From the NCBI GenBank assembly GCA_964653145.1, contig CAZZCG010000015.1, forward strand, positions 1 through 64,000: 64,000 nucleotides of DNA, written 5' to 3'. The notes beneath the pieces were generated by a model. That model was not told where the DNA came from. It ran no database searches and was given only the letters and a program-made list of their open reading frames with translations. The translations under genes were made by a program, and so were the position numbers. The DNA comes from Pseudocalidococcus sp964653145 (GTDB taxonomy: Bacteria > Cyanobacteriota > Cyanobacteriia > Thermosynechococcales > Thermosynechococcaceae). Positions 18,401-27,405 of the stretch are shown in pieces (positions within the stretch are counted from its first letter, which is position 1; every line of letters begins with the position of its first letter).

Positions 18401-18892
18401 TTGCGGTTTGGATACACAACCATGTCAGATCATTAGCTTAAGTTTAAGTAAAGTTACAATACTTCACATACAACCCTGAATTCCCAGGGATAATCGGGGA
18501 TTTAGAGGCAAAAAGATTTTACAGCCGCCGTAAGTTTTACGAATTGATAACTTCTGATAAAACCGATTCCCGCTGCATTGTATAAGAAATACCTGAAGGG
18601 TCTGTTGAACAGGCTGTTTTGACCCCAGATTGAGCCGATTGGTGAACTAAGGGTAAGCAATTATTTTTCAGAGATAAAGACTATGGCTTTAGCCTCAGGG
18701 GCTAGGGAGTTTAGTCAGCCATCTTTGATCAATAAAACGATTGCACAGGGCCTGGTTCCCCTTTATTTTTCGAGATTCCCTGGGATACAAAACAGTTTTA
18801 AAACAAATCCTTGTTGCGCTGCTTCGGCAGTTGTCTTAACTCTCTATAAATTGCTCACGAAGTCCAGACTTCTTTTTAAGGAGATTTTATCC
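18401..18892 (+). promoter_or_regulatory. Phycocyanin operon promoter and long leader
   Basis: About 490 bases without a separate gene precede cpcB. GTTACAATACTTCACAT at 18453-18469 resembles the HLR1 site (two TTACA-like half sites) bound by RpaB in cyanobacterial light-regulated promoters. A long leader is normal for cpc operons. TAAGGAG at 18878-18884 is the ribosome binding site of cpcB. The frame of cpcB is open back to an ATG at 18683, but the strong site and the family length fix the start at 18893. Confidence 0.5.
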
Positions 18893-19411
18893 ATGCTAGA
18901 CGCATTTGCCAAAGTTGTGGCTCAGGCCGATGCCCGGGGTGAATTCCTCACCAGCGCCCAATTCGATGCCCTGTCCAACTTGGTGAAAGAAGGTAACAAG
19001 CGGTTGGATACCGTTAACCGCATCACCAGCAATGCCTCCACCATCGTTGCTAACGCTGCTCGTGCTCTGTTCGCTGAACAGCCCCAGTTGATTCAACCCG
19101 GTGGAAATGCTTACACCAACCGTCGTATGGCTGCCTGCTTACGCGACATGGAAATCATCTTGCGCTATGTCACCTACGCTACCTTGGCTGGCGACTCCAG
19201 TGTGTTGGATGACCGTTGCTTGAATGGTCTGCGCGAAACCTACCAAGCTTTGGGAACTCCTGGTTCTTCCGTGGCTGTTGGCGTTCAAAAAATGAAAGAA
19301 GCCGCCATTGCCGTTGCCAACGACCCCAATGGGATCACCCCTGGCGATTGCAGCTCTTTAATGTCTGAGTTGGCTGGTTACTTTGACCGGGCCGCTGCTG
19401 CCGTAGCCTAA
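18893..19411 (+). CDS. cpcB: C-phycocyanin beta subunit
   Basis: The product has 172 residues, the exact family length. It is the beta chain of C-phycocyanin, the light-harvesting pigment-protein of phycobilisome rods. The phycocyanobilin-binding cysteines are visible in MAACLRDMEIILRYVTYA (beta-84 site) and GITPGDCSSL (beta-155 site). The asparagine that is methylated in this family lies in the NGGNAYTNRR-type segment (here PGGNAYTNRRMAA). It is the first gene of the operon. Unlike neighbouring core genes I find no CCAGGCC heptamer inside cpcB or cpcA, consistent with strong codon selection. Confidence 0.98.
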   Translation: MLDAFAKVVAQADARGEFLTSAQFDALSNLVKEGNKRLDTVNRITSNASTIVANAARALFAEQPQLIQPGGNAYTNRRMAACLRDMEIILRYVTYATLAGDSSVLDDRCLNGLRETYQALGTPGSSVAVGVQKMKEAAIAVANDPNGITPGDCSSLMSELAGYFDRAAAAVA

Positions 19412-19494
19412 ATCCCCCTGGATGACTACACTTAAATATCTTTCTTGACCGCTTTCTAAGACACGAAACTTATTAAGGGAGAAATCTCAAGACT

Positions 19495-19983
19495 ATGAAG
19501 ACCCCGATTACTGAAGCGATTGCCGCCGCTGATACCCAAGGTCGTTTCCTCAGCAACACCGAACTCCAGGCTGCTGATGGTCGGTTTAAGCGGGCTGCTG
19601 CTAGCTTGGAAGCCGCTCGTGCTTTGACCAGCAATGCCCAAAGCTTGATCGATGGTGCTGCTTCTGCTGTGTATCAGAAGTTTCCTTACACCACCTCCAT
19701 GCAAGGTTCTCAATACGCTTCAACTCCCGAAGGCAAAGCCAAATGTGCCCGGGATATCGGTTACTACCTGCGGATGGTGACCTACTGCTTAGTGGCTGGT
19801 GGAACTGGCCCCATGGATGAATACTTGGTTGCTGGTTTGGCTGAAATCAACAGCACCTTTGATCTGTCTCCTAGCTGGTACGTGGAAGCCCTGAAAAGCA
19901 TCAAAGCCAGCCATGGGTTGAGTGGTCAAGCCGCTGTTGAAGCCAATGCTTACCTTGACTATGCCATTAACGCCCTCAGCTAG
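19495..19983 (+). CDS. cpcA: C-phycocyanin alpha subunit
   Basis: The product has 162 residues, exactly as expected. It pairs with CpcB to form the (alpha-beta) monomers that build rod hexamers. The single chromophore-binding cysteine is in AKCARDIGYYLRMVTYC (alpha-84 site). The start ATG is preceded by AAGGGAGA. The 83-base gap to cpcB and the 133-base gap to cpcC are normal, and the latter probably contains the partial terminator that keeps linker expression below that of cpcBA. Confidence 0.98.
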   Translation: MKTPITEAIAAADTQGRFLSNTELQAADGRFKRAAASLEAARALTSNAQSLIDGAASAVYQKFPYTTSMQGSQYASTPEGKAKCARDIGYYLRMVTYCLVAGGTGPMDEYLVAGLAEINSTFDLSPSWYVEALKSIKASHGLSGQAAVEANAYLDYAINALS

Positions 19984-20116
19984 TTCCTAAGTTCTAGTCT
20001 GGTGTGCCCGGGGTGGTTAGCAGATGATTTCGGGGGAAACTCTGATCCTTTGTTGACTGCGCCGGGCCTGTTTATAGTCCACCTGTCCACTTTGTTGTTT
20101 AACAGGAGAATGCGTC

Positions 20117-20980
20117 GTGGCAATTACCGCAGCAGCATCTCGTCTGGGGACTTCCGCATTTAGTGACACGGCCCCGGTTGAGTTACGGTCTAGCTGGAGT
20201 GATGATGACGTAGAAGCGGTGATTAAGGCCGTTTATCGTCAGGTTTTAGGCAATGATTATTTGATGCAATCGGAGCGGCTGACAACGGCTGAATCTCTGT
20301 TGCGTAATGGCAAGATCACGGTGCGGGAATTTGTCCGAGCTGTGGCCAAGTCAGACCTATATAAAAACAAGTTTCTCTACAACAGTTTTCAAACTCGCGT
20401 CATTGAGTTGAACTATAAGCATTTGCTCGGACGTGCTCCCTACGATGAATCTGAGGTGATTTATCACTTGGATTTGTATCAGAATCAAGGCTTTGATGCG
20501 GATATTGATTCCTACATCGATTCCCAGGAATATACCGATAACTTCGGTGATTCAGTGGTTCCCTACTACCGGGGTTTTGGCGTCCAGGCCGGGAGTCGGA
20601 CGGTTGGCTTTACCCGGATGTTCCAGCTCTATCGGGGCTATGCCAGCAGTGACAATGCTCAGGCCGGGGGGACAAACTCACGGTTAGCTCGGGATTTGGC
20701 CAGCAATAATGCCTCTTCAATTTTGCCCCCCTCCAGCAGTGAGGTAAATTTTGCCTTCTACTCTGCCACCGACGATGTACCGCCAAAAAATTGTTTGGGT
20801 GGCTCCTACGGGGAAAGTGGTCGCATCTATCGCCTGGAAGTGGCTGGGATTCGGGGAGCTGGTTATCCAAACGTTCGCCGGAGCAGCACTGCCTACCTTG
20901 TGCCCTTTGAACAACTGTTGCCGAAAATGCAGCAAATTCATCGCACCGGCGGTCGGATTGTCAGCGTGAATCCTGCTTAG
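20117..20980 (+). CDS. cpcC: Phycocyanin-associated rod linker polypeptide
   Basis: A 287-residue rod linker. The N-terminal PBS-linker domain (about residues 20-150) contains VEAVIKAVYRQVLGNDYLM, REFVRAVAKSDLYKNKF, NYKHLLGRAPYDESEV and DSYIDSQEYTDNFGDSVVPY. The C-terminal 60 residues form a CpcD-like domain (SGRIYRLEVAGIRGAGYPN and GGRIVSVNPA). It attaches phycocyanin hexamers to each other in the rod. The GTG at 20117 is chosen because AGGAG lies 8 bases ahead and the family begins AITAAASRLGTSAF. A single cpcC copy is present. Confidence 0.96.
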   Translation: MAITAAASRLGTSAFSDTAPVELRSSWSDDDVEAVIKAVYRQVLGNDYLMQSERLTTAESLLRNGKITVREFVRAVAKSDLYKNKFLYNSFQTRVIELNYKHLLGRAPYDESEVIYHLDLYQNQGFDADIDSYIDSQEYTDNFGDSVVPYYRGFGVQAGSRTVGFTRMFQLYRGYASSDNAQAGGTNSRLARDLASNNASSILPPSSSEVNFAFYSATDDVPPKNCLGGSYGESGRIYRLEVAGIRGAGYPNVRRSSTAYLVPFEQLLPKMQQIHRTGGRIVSVNPA

Positions 20981-21047
20981 GTTCAGCTTAAATTTCTAGT
21001 TTCATACCGCATTCACCTCAGTTCACTCTTGTTGGGAGTTTTTCATC

Positions 21048-21287
21048 ATGTTTGGTCAAACCGCTACCAGCAGCACAGCCAGTAGTCCGTCTTCGGGGCG
21101 CGTTTTTCGCTATGAAGTCGTGGGCCTTCGGCAAAACGAAGAGGCTGATAAACAGGGTTTTCCCATTCGCCGCAGTGGCAGCACCTTTGTTACCGTTCCC
21201 TACGGGCGGATGAATGAAGAAATGCAGCGGATTTCCCGGTTAGGCGGCAAGATCGTCAACATTACTCCCCTTGTGGCTGAGGTTTAG
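21048..21287 (+). CDS. cpcD: Small rod-capping linker
   Basis: A 79-residue protein consisting of one CpcD domain: GRVFRYEVVGLRQNEEADKQ, SGSTFVTVPYGRMNEEMQRI and a final GGKIVNITPL. It caps the distal end of phycocyanin rods and limits rod length. TTGGGAG lies before the start. It sits between the rod linker and the lyase genes, the standard order. Confidence 0.96.
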   Translation: MFGQTATSSTASSPSSGRVFRYEVVGLRQNEEADKQGFPIRRSGSTFVTVPYGRMNEEMQRISRLGGKIVNITPLVAEV

Positions 21288-21300
21288 GACGGTCTAGATC

Positions 21301-22179
21301 ATGACTGCTTCTGTCCTGTCTGAACCGGAACTCAATCAACCCCAGGCCCCAACTGGTGAGGCCGATCCGACACCCGTCTTTATGGAGATGGTGGCTCAAC
21401 TGAGTCAGGCGGATACAAGCTTGCGCTATTACGCGGCCTGGTGGTTAGGAAAGTTTGGGCAACAGGCTCAGGTTACTCCCGAGTTACGGGCAAAGGCAGT
21501 CACGGCTTTGATTTCAGCGTTGGCGGATCAGGCAGATCGGACAGAACTAGGTGGCTACCCCTTACGGCGCAATGCGGCCCGAGCTTTAGGGAAATTAGGG
21601 GATGTGCGAGCGGTTGATCCGTTGATTCAATCCCTAGCCTGCGATGATTTTTATGTCCGAGAAGCAGCGGCCCAGGCTTTGGGGCAGTTAGGTGATTCGG
21701 TCGCAATTCCTCCGTTACTTCAGCTTTTGGATGGTGGTGTTGCTGCAGCCCAAATGGTGACTGGTCGGCCCCATCTGACACAGCCCTATGAGGCGGTCTT
21801 AGAAAGTCTTGGTCAACTCCAGGCCAGATCAGCCGTTACTCAGATTCGCCCGTTTTTAGATCACACCATAGAGCGGGTGAAGTTTGCGGCGGCGCGGGCT
21901 CTCTGTCAACTCTCGGGAGACACCGAAGCAGCGGAAATTCTGATCCAAGCTCTAGGCTCTAGTGATGTCCAGTTGAGACGCTCGGCCCTGCTTGATCTGG
22001 GTGCGACCGGATACCTACCTGCGGCCCAGTCCATTGCCACAGCAGCAGTGGAGAACAGTTTTAAGCTGATTGCTCTCCGGGGCCTGGTGGCAGCGGCTCT
22101 AAACCCCCAGACTGATCCGCTAGCCGAATTGGATGCCTCAGTTTTGGATGTGCTGACCTTGATGGATGGGTTGCTATGA
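21301..22179 (+). CDS. cpcE: Phycocyanobilin lyase subunit alpha (CpcE)
   Basis: A 292-residue HEAT/PBS-lyase repeat protein. With CpcF it forms the heterodimer that attaches phycocyanobilin to Cys-84 of the alpha subunit. Repeats are visible as LRYYAAWWLGKFG, LRRNAARALGKLGDVRAVDP, VREAAAQALGQLGDSVAIPP, VKFAAARALCQLSGDTEAAE and LRRSALLDLGATG. The stop overlaps the cpcF start (ATGA at 22176-22179), which implies translational coupling and fits their one-to-one complex. Confidence 0.96.
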   Translation: MTASVLSEPELNQPQAPTGEADPTPVFMEMVAQLSQADTSLRYYAAWWLGKFGQQAQVTPELRAKAVTALISALADQADRTELGGYPLRRNAARALGKLGDVRAVDPLIQSLACDDFYVREAAAQALGQLGDSVAIPPLLQLLDGGVAAAQMVTGRPHLTQPYEAVLESLGQLQARSAVTQIRPFLDHTIERVKFAAARALCQLSGDTEAAEILIQALGSSDVQLRRSALLDLGATGYLPAAQSIATAAVENSFKLIALRGLVAAALNPQTDPLAELDASVLDVLTLMDGLL

Positions 22180-22859
22180 GTCTTGAGGTTTCCCCAGCAG
22201 AGATTCAGGCTTTGATTACGGCGGTGGATCAAGCCCAGTCAGCGAGTGCCTTAGTGGAAGCAGTTACCGCTTTAGCTAATGCCCAATCCGTGTCTGGAAT
22301 TCCCACCTTGATGGCTGTCTTGGGATTCAACAATCCTGGAGCCGCAGTTATGGCCATGAACGGCTTGATTCGTTTAGGTCAGGATGCAGTTCCGCCATTA
22401 TTGCAGGGCCTGGATGGTTACAACTATGGGGCGCGGGCCTATGCAATTCGGGCTTTGGCAGCCATTGGTCATCCCGATGCCTTAGATGTTCTCGTCCAAG
22501 CAGCCCTGAGTGATTTTGCTCCGAGTGTTCGCCGGGCGGCCACAAAGGGGTTAGGTTGCTTGGCCTGGGAGATGTTGGCAACGGCTGACTCTACACCAGC
22601 GCAAACAGAAGTGGTGACGGCGTTAGAAACCCTAATTACTGAGAGTGATTGGGCCCTGCGCTATGCGGTGGTGGTGGCGGCGGCTGACCTCTTGCCCCAG
22701 TTGACTCAACCGGAGTTACAAAATCGCTTAGTGAGCTTGCTCCAAGGCCTGGGTCAAAGGGATCCGGATATTGCAGTGCGGGCCCGAGTCCAGCTTTTTG
22801 CCATGTCTGCCCCCACCTATCGATATTTAATCTCCCCAGTGTTCAGGACGGCCAGTTAG
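22176..22859 (+). CDS. cpcF: Phycocyanobilin lyase subunit beta (CpcF)
   Basis: A 227-residue HEAT-repeat partner of CpcE, near the usual length of about 210-225. Repeats include GIPTLMAVLGFNNPGAAVMA, NGLIRLGQDAVPPLLQGLDG, ARAYAIRALAAIGHPDALDV and VRRAATKGLGCLAWEML. It starts inside the cpcE stop codon. The pair is required for chromophore attachment to CpcA. Confidence 0.95.
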   Translation: MSLEVSPAEIQALITAVDQAQSASALVEAVTALANAQSVSGIPTLMAVLGFNNPGAAVMAMNGLIRLGQDAVPPLLQGLDGYNYGARAYAIRALAAIGHPDALDVLVQAALSDFAPSVRRAATKGLGCLAWEMLATADSTPAQTEVVTALETLITESDWALRYAVVVAAADLLPQLTQPELQNRLVSLLQGLGQRDPDIAVRARVQLFAMSAPTYRYLISPVFRTAS

Positions 22860-22906
22860 TTTTTCACCTGCTCAATTTATCATTGTCCCCCTTAGGAATA
22901 GATGCT

Positions 22907-23737
22907 ATGGCTTTGCCTCTCCTCCCAATTCGACCCCGAACCCAAGACCAACGGGTAGCTAGTTACGAAGTGAGTGCCGAGGATGATCCGGTCATTTATC
23001 GCCTCACGGATGCAACTTCAAGTACCGATGTGGATGAGTTGATTTGGGCTGCCTATCGGCAAATTTTTAGTGAACATCTCATTCTCGAGAGCTATCGGCA
23101 ACCCTTTCTGGAATCCCAACTGCGGAATCGGGCGATTTCAGTACAGGAGTTTGTCCGGGGCCTGGGTAAATCCGAAGTCTATCGGCAACTGGTGGCAGAT
23201 ACTAACTCTAACTATCGCCTGGTGGACATTAGCTTCAAACGCTTTCTTGGCCGCCCCACTTACGATCAAGGGGAACAAATTTCCTGGTCAATTATTGCGG
23301 CGACAAAGGGCTTAAACGGCTTGATCGATGCCATTGTGGACAGTGGGGAATACCAAGAAAACTTTGGCAACGATATTGTCCCCTATCAACGGCGACGGCG
23401 GATGGCTCGGCCCTTTAACTTGGTCAACCCCCGCTATGGTGACTACTGGCGCAACCAAGAAGTCAAAATTACTGGCATTTCCTACTATCAAGTCCGTAGT
23501 TACAGTTCTGGTCCCCTTGACAAACGGGTCATCCGCTCTGCCATTCCAGGGAATTTTCTTTCCATGGCCCGAGGTGTTTTAACCCCCACCCAAGAAACCC
23601 AGCGCCATGTAGCCCGAGCAACCTCAAGCTTAATCACGGTGCCAGATTCGACTGTGGAGCGGACTGAACGGGTGGCGATCAAACCCACCGCTGCTGCCTT
23701 GCCCTATCGTTATTTGCCCCGTAATCCTCAGGTGTAA
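22907..23737 (+). CDS. cpcG1: Rod-core linker CpcG, copy 1
   Basis: About 276 residues. It links the base of a phycocyanin rod to the allophycocyanin core. The PBS-linker domain is shown by DVDELIWAAYRQIFSEHLIL, RNRAISVQEFVRGLGKSEVY, NYRLVDISFKRFLGRPTYDQ and DSGEYQENFGNDIVPYQRRR. I chose the ATG at 22907 (ALPLLPIRPRTQDQRVASYE), matching the usual CpcG start; the longer frame adds 8 unlikely residues. It has the longest tail of the three copies (about 80 residues after the linker domain) and no C-terminal membrane helix, so it is not the CpcL type. Confidence 0.95.
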   Translation: MALPLLPIRPRTQDQRVASYEVSAEDDPVIYRLTDATSSTDVDELIWAAYRQIFSEHLILESYRQPFLESQLRNRAISVQEFVRGLGKSEVYRQLVADTNSNYRLVDISFKRFLGRPTYDQGEQISWSIIAATKGLNGLIDAIVDSGEYQENFGNDIVPYQRRRRMARPFNLVNPRYGDYWRNQEVKITGISYYQVRSYSSGPLDKRVIRSAIPGNFLSMARGVLTPTQETQRHVARATSSLITVPDSTVERTERVAIKPTAAALPYRYLPRNPQV

Positions 23738-23740
23738 TCC

Positions 23741-24481
23741 ATGTCTATTCCTTTACTTGCCTATCGTCCTAGTTCTCAAAATCAACGGGTCGCTGGCTTT
23801 GAAGTGGCCAATGAAGAAACCCCCCGGCTATACTCCTTGGAGGATTCCCCTGGGGCGGGAGATTTAGATGAGCTGATCTGGGCGGCCTATCGGCAAATTT
23901 TTAGTGAGCATGTTCTGCTCAAAAGTTACCGTCAGGGTAATTTAGAGTCTCAAGTGCGGAATCGGGCCATCTCTGTCCGGGATTTTGTTCGGGGCTTGGC
24001 CAAGTCTGAGGTATTTCGCCGCTTGGTTGTGGAGACGAATTCTAATTACCGCCTAGTCGAAGTGGGCTTGAAACGGATTTTGGGTCGCTCACCCTATAAC
24101 AAAGATGAAGAACTGGCCTGGTCGATTAGAATTGCCACGGAAGGCTGGGATGGGTTCGTTGATGCCCTGGTCGATAGCGACGAATACACCCAGAACTTTG
24201 GCGATAACACTGTTCCCTACCAACGCCGCCGCTACCAGGATCGGCCGTTTAATTTGGTTACCCCTCGTTATGCCGATTACTGGCGGAACAAGCTGGAGGA
24301 AGGGCGGCACAAATGGGGAGATATTCGCAACTTTTTGGATATGGCCCGCTCTGTGCGCGTGACTCCGCTCCGTTATAATTCTGTCAAGACGGACAATATC
24401 AAGATTCCTGATACAAGTCGGGCTACTGCTGGGGCCGTCCCTGCTTCCATTAACTCGACTGCATCCTTTCCGTTACGTTAA
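23741..24481 (+). CDS. cpcG2: Rod-core linker CpcG, copy 2
   Basis: A 246-residue rod-core linker beginning 3 bases after the cpcG1 stop. Shared segments are IPLLAYRPSSQNQRVAGFEV, DLDELIWAAYRQIFSEHVLL, ISVRDFVRGLAKSEVFRRL and RPFNLVTPRYADYWRNK. The tail differs from copy 1 and is shorter. There is no hydrophobic C-terminal helix. Tandem copies with different tails may attach rods at different core cylinders; that division of labour is inference. Confidence 0.95.
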   Translation: MSIPLLAYRPSSQNQRVAGFEVANEETPRLYSLEDSPGAGDLDELIWAAYRQIFSEHVLLKSYRQGNLESQVRNRAISVRDFVRGLAKSEVFRRLVVETNSNYRLVEVGLKRILGRSPYNKDEELAWSIRIATEGWDGFVDALVDSDEYTQNFGDNTVPYQRRRYQDRPFNLVTPRYADYWRNKLEEGRHKWGDIRNFLDMARSVRVTPLRYNSVKTDNIKIPDTSRATAGAVPASINSTASFPLR

Positions 24482-24523
24482 TCCTGACCGCTTTTAGTTT
24501 GTGCTTTTTCTTGGGAGTTCTGC

Positions 24524-25279
24524 ATGACTTTACCGCTCTTGGCTTACAAACCCACGACTCAAAACCATCGTGTCGTCAGCTTTGGCCCGGCCGACCTGGA
24601 TGAAGATACCCCCTATATCTATCGGATTGAGGATGCGGCTTCTCCAGCGGAAATTAAAGAAATCATTTGGGCTTCCTACCGCCAAGTGTTTAGTGAGCAC
24701 GCCACTCTTAAGTTCAATCGCCATATTACCCTCGAGTCTCAGGTGGCCAATCGGGCGATTTCTGTCCGGGACTTCATTCGGGGCCTGGCAAAGTCGGAGC
24801 GGTTCTATAACACTGTGGTTGTGGTTAACGATAACTACCGCTTGGTGGATATCTGCTTAAAACGGTTTTTAGGTCGCTCTGCTTACAACGAAGCTGAAAA
24901 AATTGCCTGGTCTATTGTTATTGGAACGAAGGGCTTTCATGGTTTTGTGGATGCCCTAATTGATTCCGAGGAATATGGCGCTGCCTTTGGTGACTATACT
25001 GTTCCCTACCAACGTAAACGGATGGAGGCTCGACCCTTTAACTTGGTCACGCCCCGCTATGGCTACGAGTATCGGGATAAAGTTGGTACGACAACCACGG
25101 ATTGGCGCTTTGCCCTCGAACAGTTCTACAGTCGGAAATACGAAATGCGGCAACTGCGGGAAGGAGACCCCCGTAAATTCCGGAACATGGCCAATGCGAT
25201 TGCCCCTACACCCCGTTATGCTCAACGGATTTCTTCCTTTGAAATTGACTACATGAGCAAGGTGCCCAAGCGGAAATAG
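24524..25279 (+). CDS. cpcG4: Rod-core linker CpcG, copy 3 (CpcG4-like)
   Basis: A 251-residue rod-core linker, third of the tandem set; I use the symbol of the equivalent third gene in Thermosynechococcus. Typical segments are LPLLAYKPTTQNHRVVSFGP, EIIWASYRQVFSEHATLKFN, ISVRDFIRGLAKSERFYNT and NYRLVDICLKRFLGRSAYN. Its tail (WRFALEQFYSRKYEMRQL) is distinct from the other two and basic at the end. TTGGGAG precedes the start. It is the last gene before the operon terminator. Confidence 0.93.
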   Translation: MTLPLLAYKPTTQNHRVVSFGPADLDEDTPYIYRIEDAASPAEIKEIIWASYRQVFSEHATLKFNRHITLESQVANRAISVRDFIRGLAKSERFYNTVVVVNDNYRLVDICLKRFLGRSAYNEAEKIAWSIVIGTKGFHGFVDALIDSEEYGAAFGDYTVPYQRKRMEARPFNLVTPRYGYEYRDKVGTTTTDWRFALEQFYSRKYEMRQLREGDPRKFRNMANAIAPTPRYAQRISSFEIDYMSKVPKRK

Positions 25280-25310
25280 TTCAAACTTTTTGATTATTCA
25301 TGACTGAAGG

Positions 25311-25341
25311 AAGAGGGGGTTTTGTGCTCTCTCTTTTTTTT
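25311..25341 (+). terminator. Intrinsic terminator of the phycocyanin operon
   Basis: AAGAGGGGG (25311-25319) pairs with CTCTCTCTT (25327-25335) with two G-T wobbles around a 7-base loop, and a run of T residues follows to 25341. It lies 32 bases past the cpcG4 stop. Confidence 0.8.
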
Positions 25342-25360
25342 GACAACTTTTTACGATCAT

Positions 25361-25404
25361 GAAAAAAGGAAGGCCAGATACGAATCTTTGACCTCCCTTT
25401 ATTT
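25361..25404 (-). terminator. Terminator for ahcY
   Basis: On the minus strand AAAGGGAGGTC pairs with GGCCTTCCTTT with two mismatches, and is followed by a T-rich tract. It lies about 110 bases beyond the ahcY stop and back to back with the cpc terminator. Confidence 0.5.
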
Positions 25405-25512
25405 AATCTGTTTGTAATTCAGTCAACTCACAATGCCAAGTGATATTTTCTGAGCAAAATGACCAACGCTTTGAACGGACTGAATGGGTGGAGATGGATC
25501 ACGATGGAACAC

Positions 25513-26790
25513 TTACGTCCCGGATGTCCAGGAATTAATATACTCAATCTGCTCAGTGGTCAGGGTGTCGATGGTAATTCCCATGGCCTGGAGTTTGAGG
25601 CGGGCAATTTCTTGATCCACTTCCTTCGGAATCGAGTGAATACCGGGGGGTAACTGACCTTTATTTTTGACTAAGTATTCTGCTGCCAGGGCCTGGTTGG
25701 CAAAACTCATGTCCATAACGGCACTGGGATGGCCTTCAGCAGCAGCTAAGTTAACCAAGCGGCCTTCTCCAATCACCACCACAGATTTGCCGCTGTTCAA
25801 GCGGTATTCTTCCGTAAAGTTTCGCACTACCTTGACTTCTTGGGTAACCGCTTTCAAAGCTTTGAGGTCAATTTCAATGTCGAAGTGGCCGGAGTTACAG
25901 ACAATTGCGCCATCCTTCATGACAGCAAAATGCTCGCCTCGGATCACGTGTTTGTTGCCGGTAACCGTGATGAAAATATCGCCTAATTTGGCAGCATCCG
26001 CCATTGGTAAGACTTGGAAGCCGTCCATGGCCGCCTCAATGGCCCGAACTGGATCAATTTCAGTGACGATGACGTTACCGCCCATGCCTTTGGCCCGCAT
26101 TGCCGTCCCTTTTCCGCACCAACCATAGCCGGCAACAACAATGGTTTTCCCAGCAAGGAGGATATTCGTGGCCCGAATAATGCCATCGAGAGTAGACTGG
26201 CCGGTGCCGTAGCGGTTGTCAAAAAAGTGCTTGGTATCGGCATCGTTGACATTCATGGCCGGAAATGTCAGAACCCCATCAGCCAACATGGCCTGGAGGC
26301 GAACAATTCCCGTGGTGGTTTCTTCCGTTGTTCCAATCAGGTCTTTAATTTGGTCTTGCCGTTCCTGGATTAAGGTCGCAACCACATCGCAGCCGTCGTC
26401 GATGATGATTTGGGGTTGGTGATCAAGGGCAATTTGGACATGACGTTGATAGGTTTCCGTATCTTCACCCTTGTAAGCAAAAACCGGGATTCCGAAGTCC
26501 ACTACCAAGCTAGCCGCCACATCATCTTGGGTAGAAAGGGGATTACTGGCGATGAGGATGGCATTAGCGCCAGCACTTTTGAGGGCAATGGCCAAGTGGG
26601 CTGTTTCTGTCGTGACATGGCAGCAGGCCACCAAGCGAATTCCAGCTAAGGGTTTTTCTTGGCTAAACCGTTCCCGGACTTGCTTGAGAACTGGCATTTC
26701 CCGTCCAGCCCATTCAATCCGTTGCTTTCCTAGGGGAGCCAGGCCAATGTCTTTGACATCGTACTCAAGCTTCACAGTCGTAGCTACCAT
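25513..26790 (-). CDS. ahcY: Adenosylhomocysteinase
   Basis: A 425-residue enzyme that splits S-adenosylhomocysteine to adenosine and homocysteine with bound NAD, keeping methyltransferases active. Visible features are RLVACCHVTTETAHLAIALK, IIDDGCDVV, EETTTGIVRL, the NAD-binding VVAGYGWCGKGTAMRAKG, NSGHFDIEID and the C-terminal HSIPKEVDQEIARLKL. Length and motifs are complete. It is convergent with the cpc operon and stands alone; no SAH-type riboswitch is evident in its short upstream region. Confidence 0.97.
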   Translation of the reverse strand: MVATTVKLEYDVKDIGLAPLGKQRIEWAGREMPVLKQVRERFSQEKPLAGIRLVACCHVTTETAHLAIALKSAGANAILIASNPLSTQDDVAASLVVDFGIPVFAYKGEDTETYQRHVQIALDHQPQIIIDDGCDVVATLIQERQDQIKDLIGTTEETTTGIVRLQAMLADGVLTFPAMNVNDADTKHFFDNRYGTGQSTLDGIIRATNILLAGKTIVVAGYGWCGKGTAMRAKGMGGNVIVTEIDPVRAIEAAMDGFQVLPMADAAKLGDIFITVTGNKHVIRGEHFAVMKDGAIVCNSGHFDIEIDLKALKAVTQEVKVVRNFTEEYRLNSGKSVVVIGEGRLVNLAAAEGHPSAVMDMSFANQALAAEYLVKNKGQLPPGIHSIPKEVDQEIARLKLQAMGITIDTLTTEQIEYINSWTSGT

Positions 26791-26864
26791 GTAAATTTTT
26801 CCTAAATGCTAACCATTTGTCTGATTATCATATCTTTATCTCAACGCTTTGCCATCCGCGCCTA

Positions 26865-27251
26865 CTATTTAGCGGGTTTACGCCGGGCCCAGGCCTGGAT
26901 TGTGCCATCAAGGGTGACAGACAAATGAACCGTGCTGATTTCTAGGGTGTGCCCCCGGCGGTTCACAAATTTAAAGGCACACAAATCGACACCGGCATTT
27001 GTACAGCCCATTAGCTCAATGTAGCCTTGCTTAAACAAATACTTTTCTAAATTGTTCCGCGGATTCCTGGCCAACTCAGAGTTCGGAACTAACATCCAAC
27101 CGCGATTAATCAATTCTTGCCGAATTTGCGGGTAGGCAATTCCAGGCCGGATGCGGGGCATCGACTGGCCCATAGCTGGGGTTAGGGTGAGTCCCAGGGC
27201 CCAAATGCTGCAGCCTAAAATACCGAGACCTAATCTTTTCAAGCCGTTCAT
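26865..27251 (-). CDS. Small secreted protein, unknown function
   Basis: A 128-residue protein with a clear signal peptide (KRLGLGILGCSIWALGLTLT then PAMGQS, cleavage likely after MGQ or AMG). The mature part holds a helix-like segment YPQIRQELINRGWMLVPN and two cysteines in GCTNAGVDLCAF that may form a disulfide in the periplasm. It lies 74 bases upstream of ahcY on the same strand. I do not recognise a named family beyond being a cyanobacterial secreted protein. Confidence 0.65.
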   Translation of the reverse strand: MNGLKRLGLGILGCSIWALGLTLTPAMGQSMPRIRPGIAYPQIRQELINRGWMLVPNSELARNPRNNLEKYLFKQGYIELMGCTNAGVDLCAFKFVNRRGHTLEISTVHLSVTLDGTIQAWARRKPAK

Positions 27252-27405
27252 CGGTCACACTGCCAAGGAATTGCCAAGTAAGGTTACGTTACCAGGCCTG
27301 GGGGTATGCAGGTTAATTCAGGTCATCAACTTCAAGCCCAAATAAAAACGCGATAATTGCGAAACAAATTTCTCGCTTGATATCCATCACTGCGGTTCCG
27401 AAACT

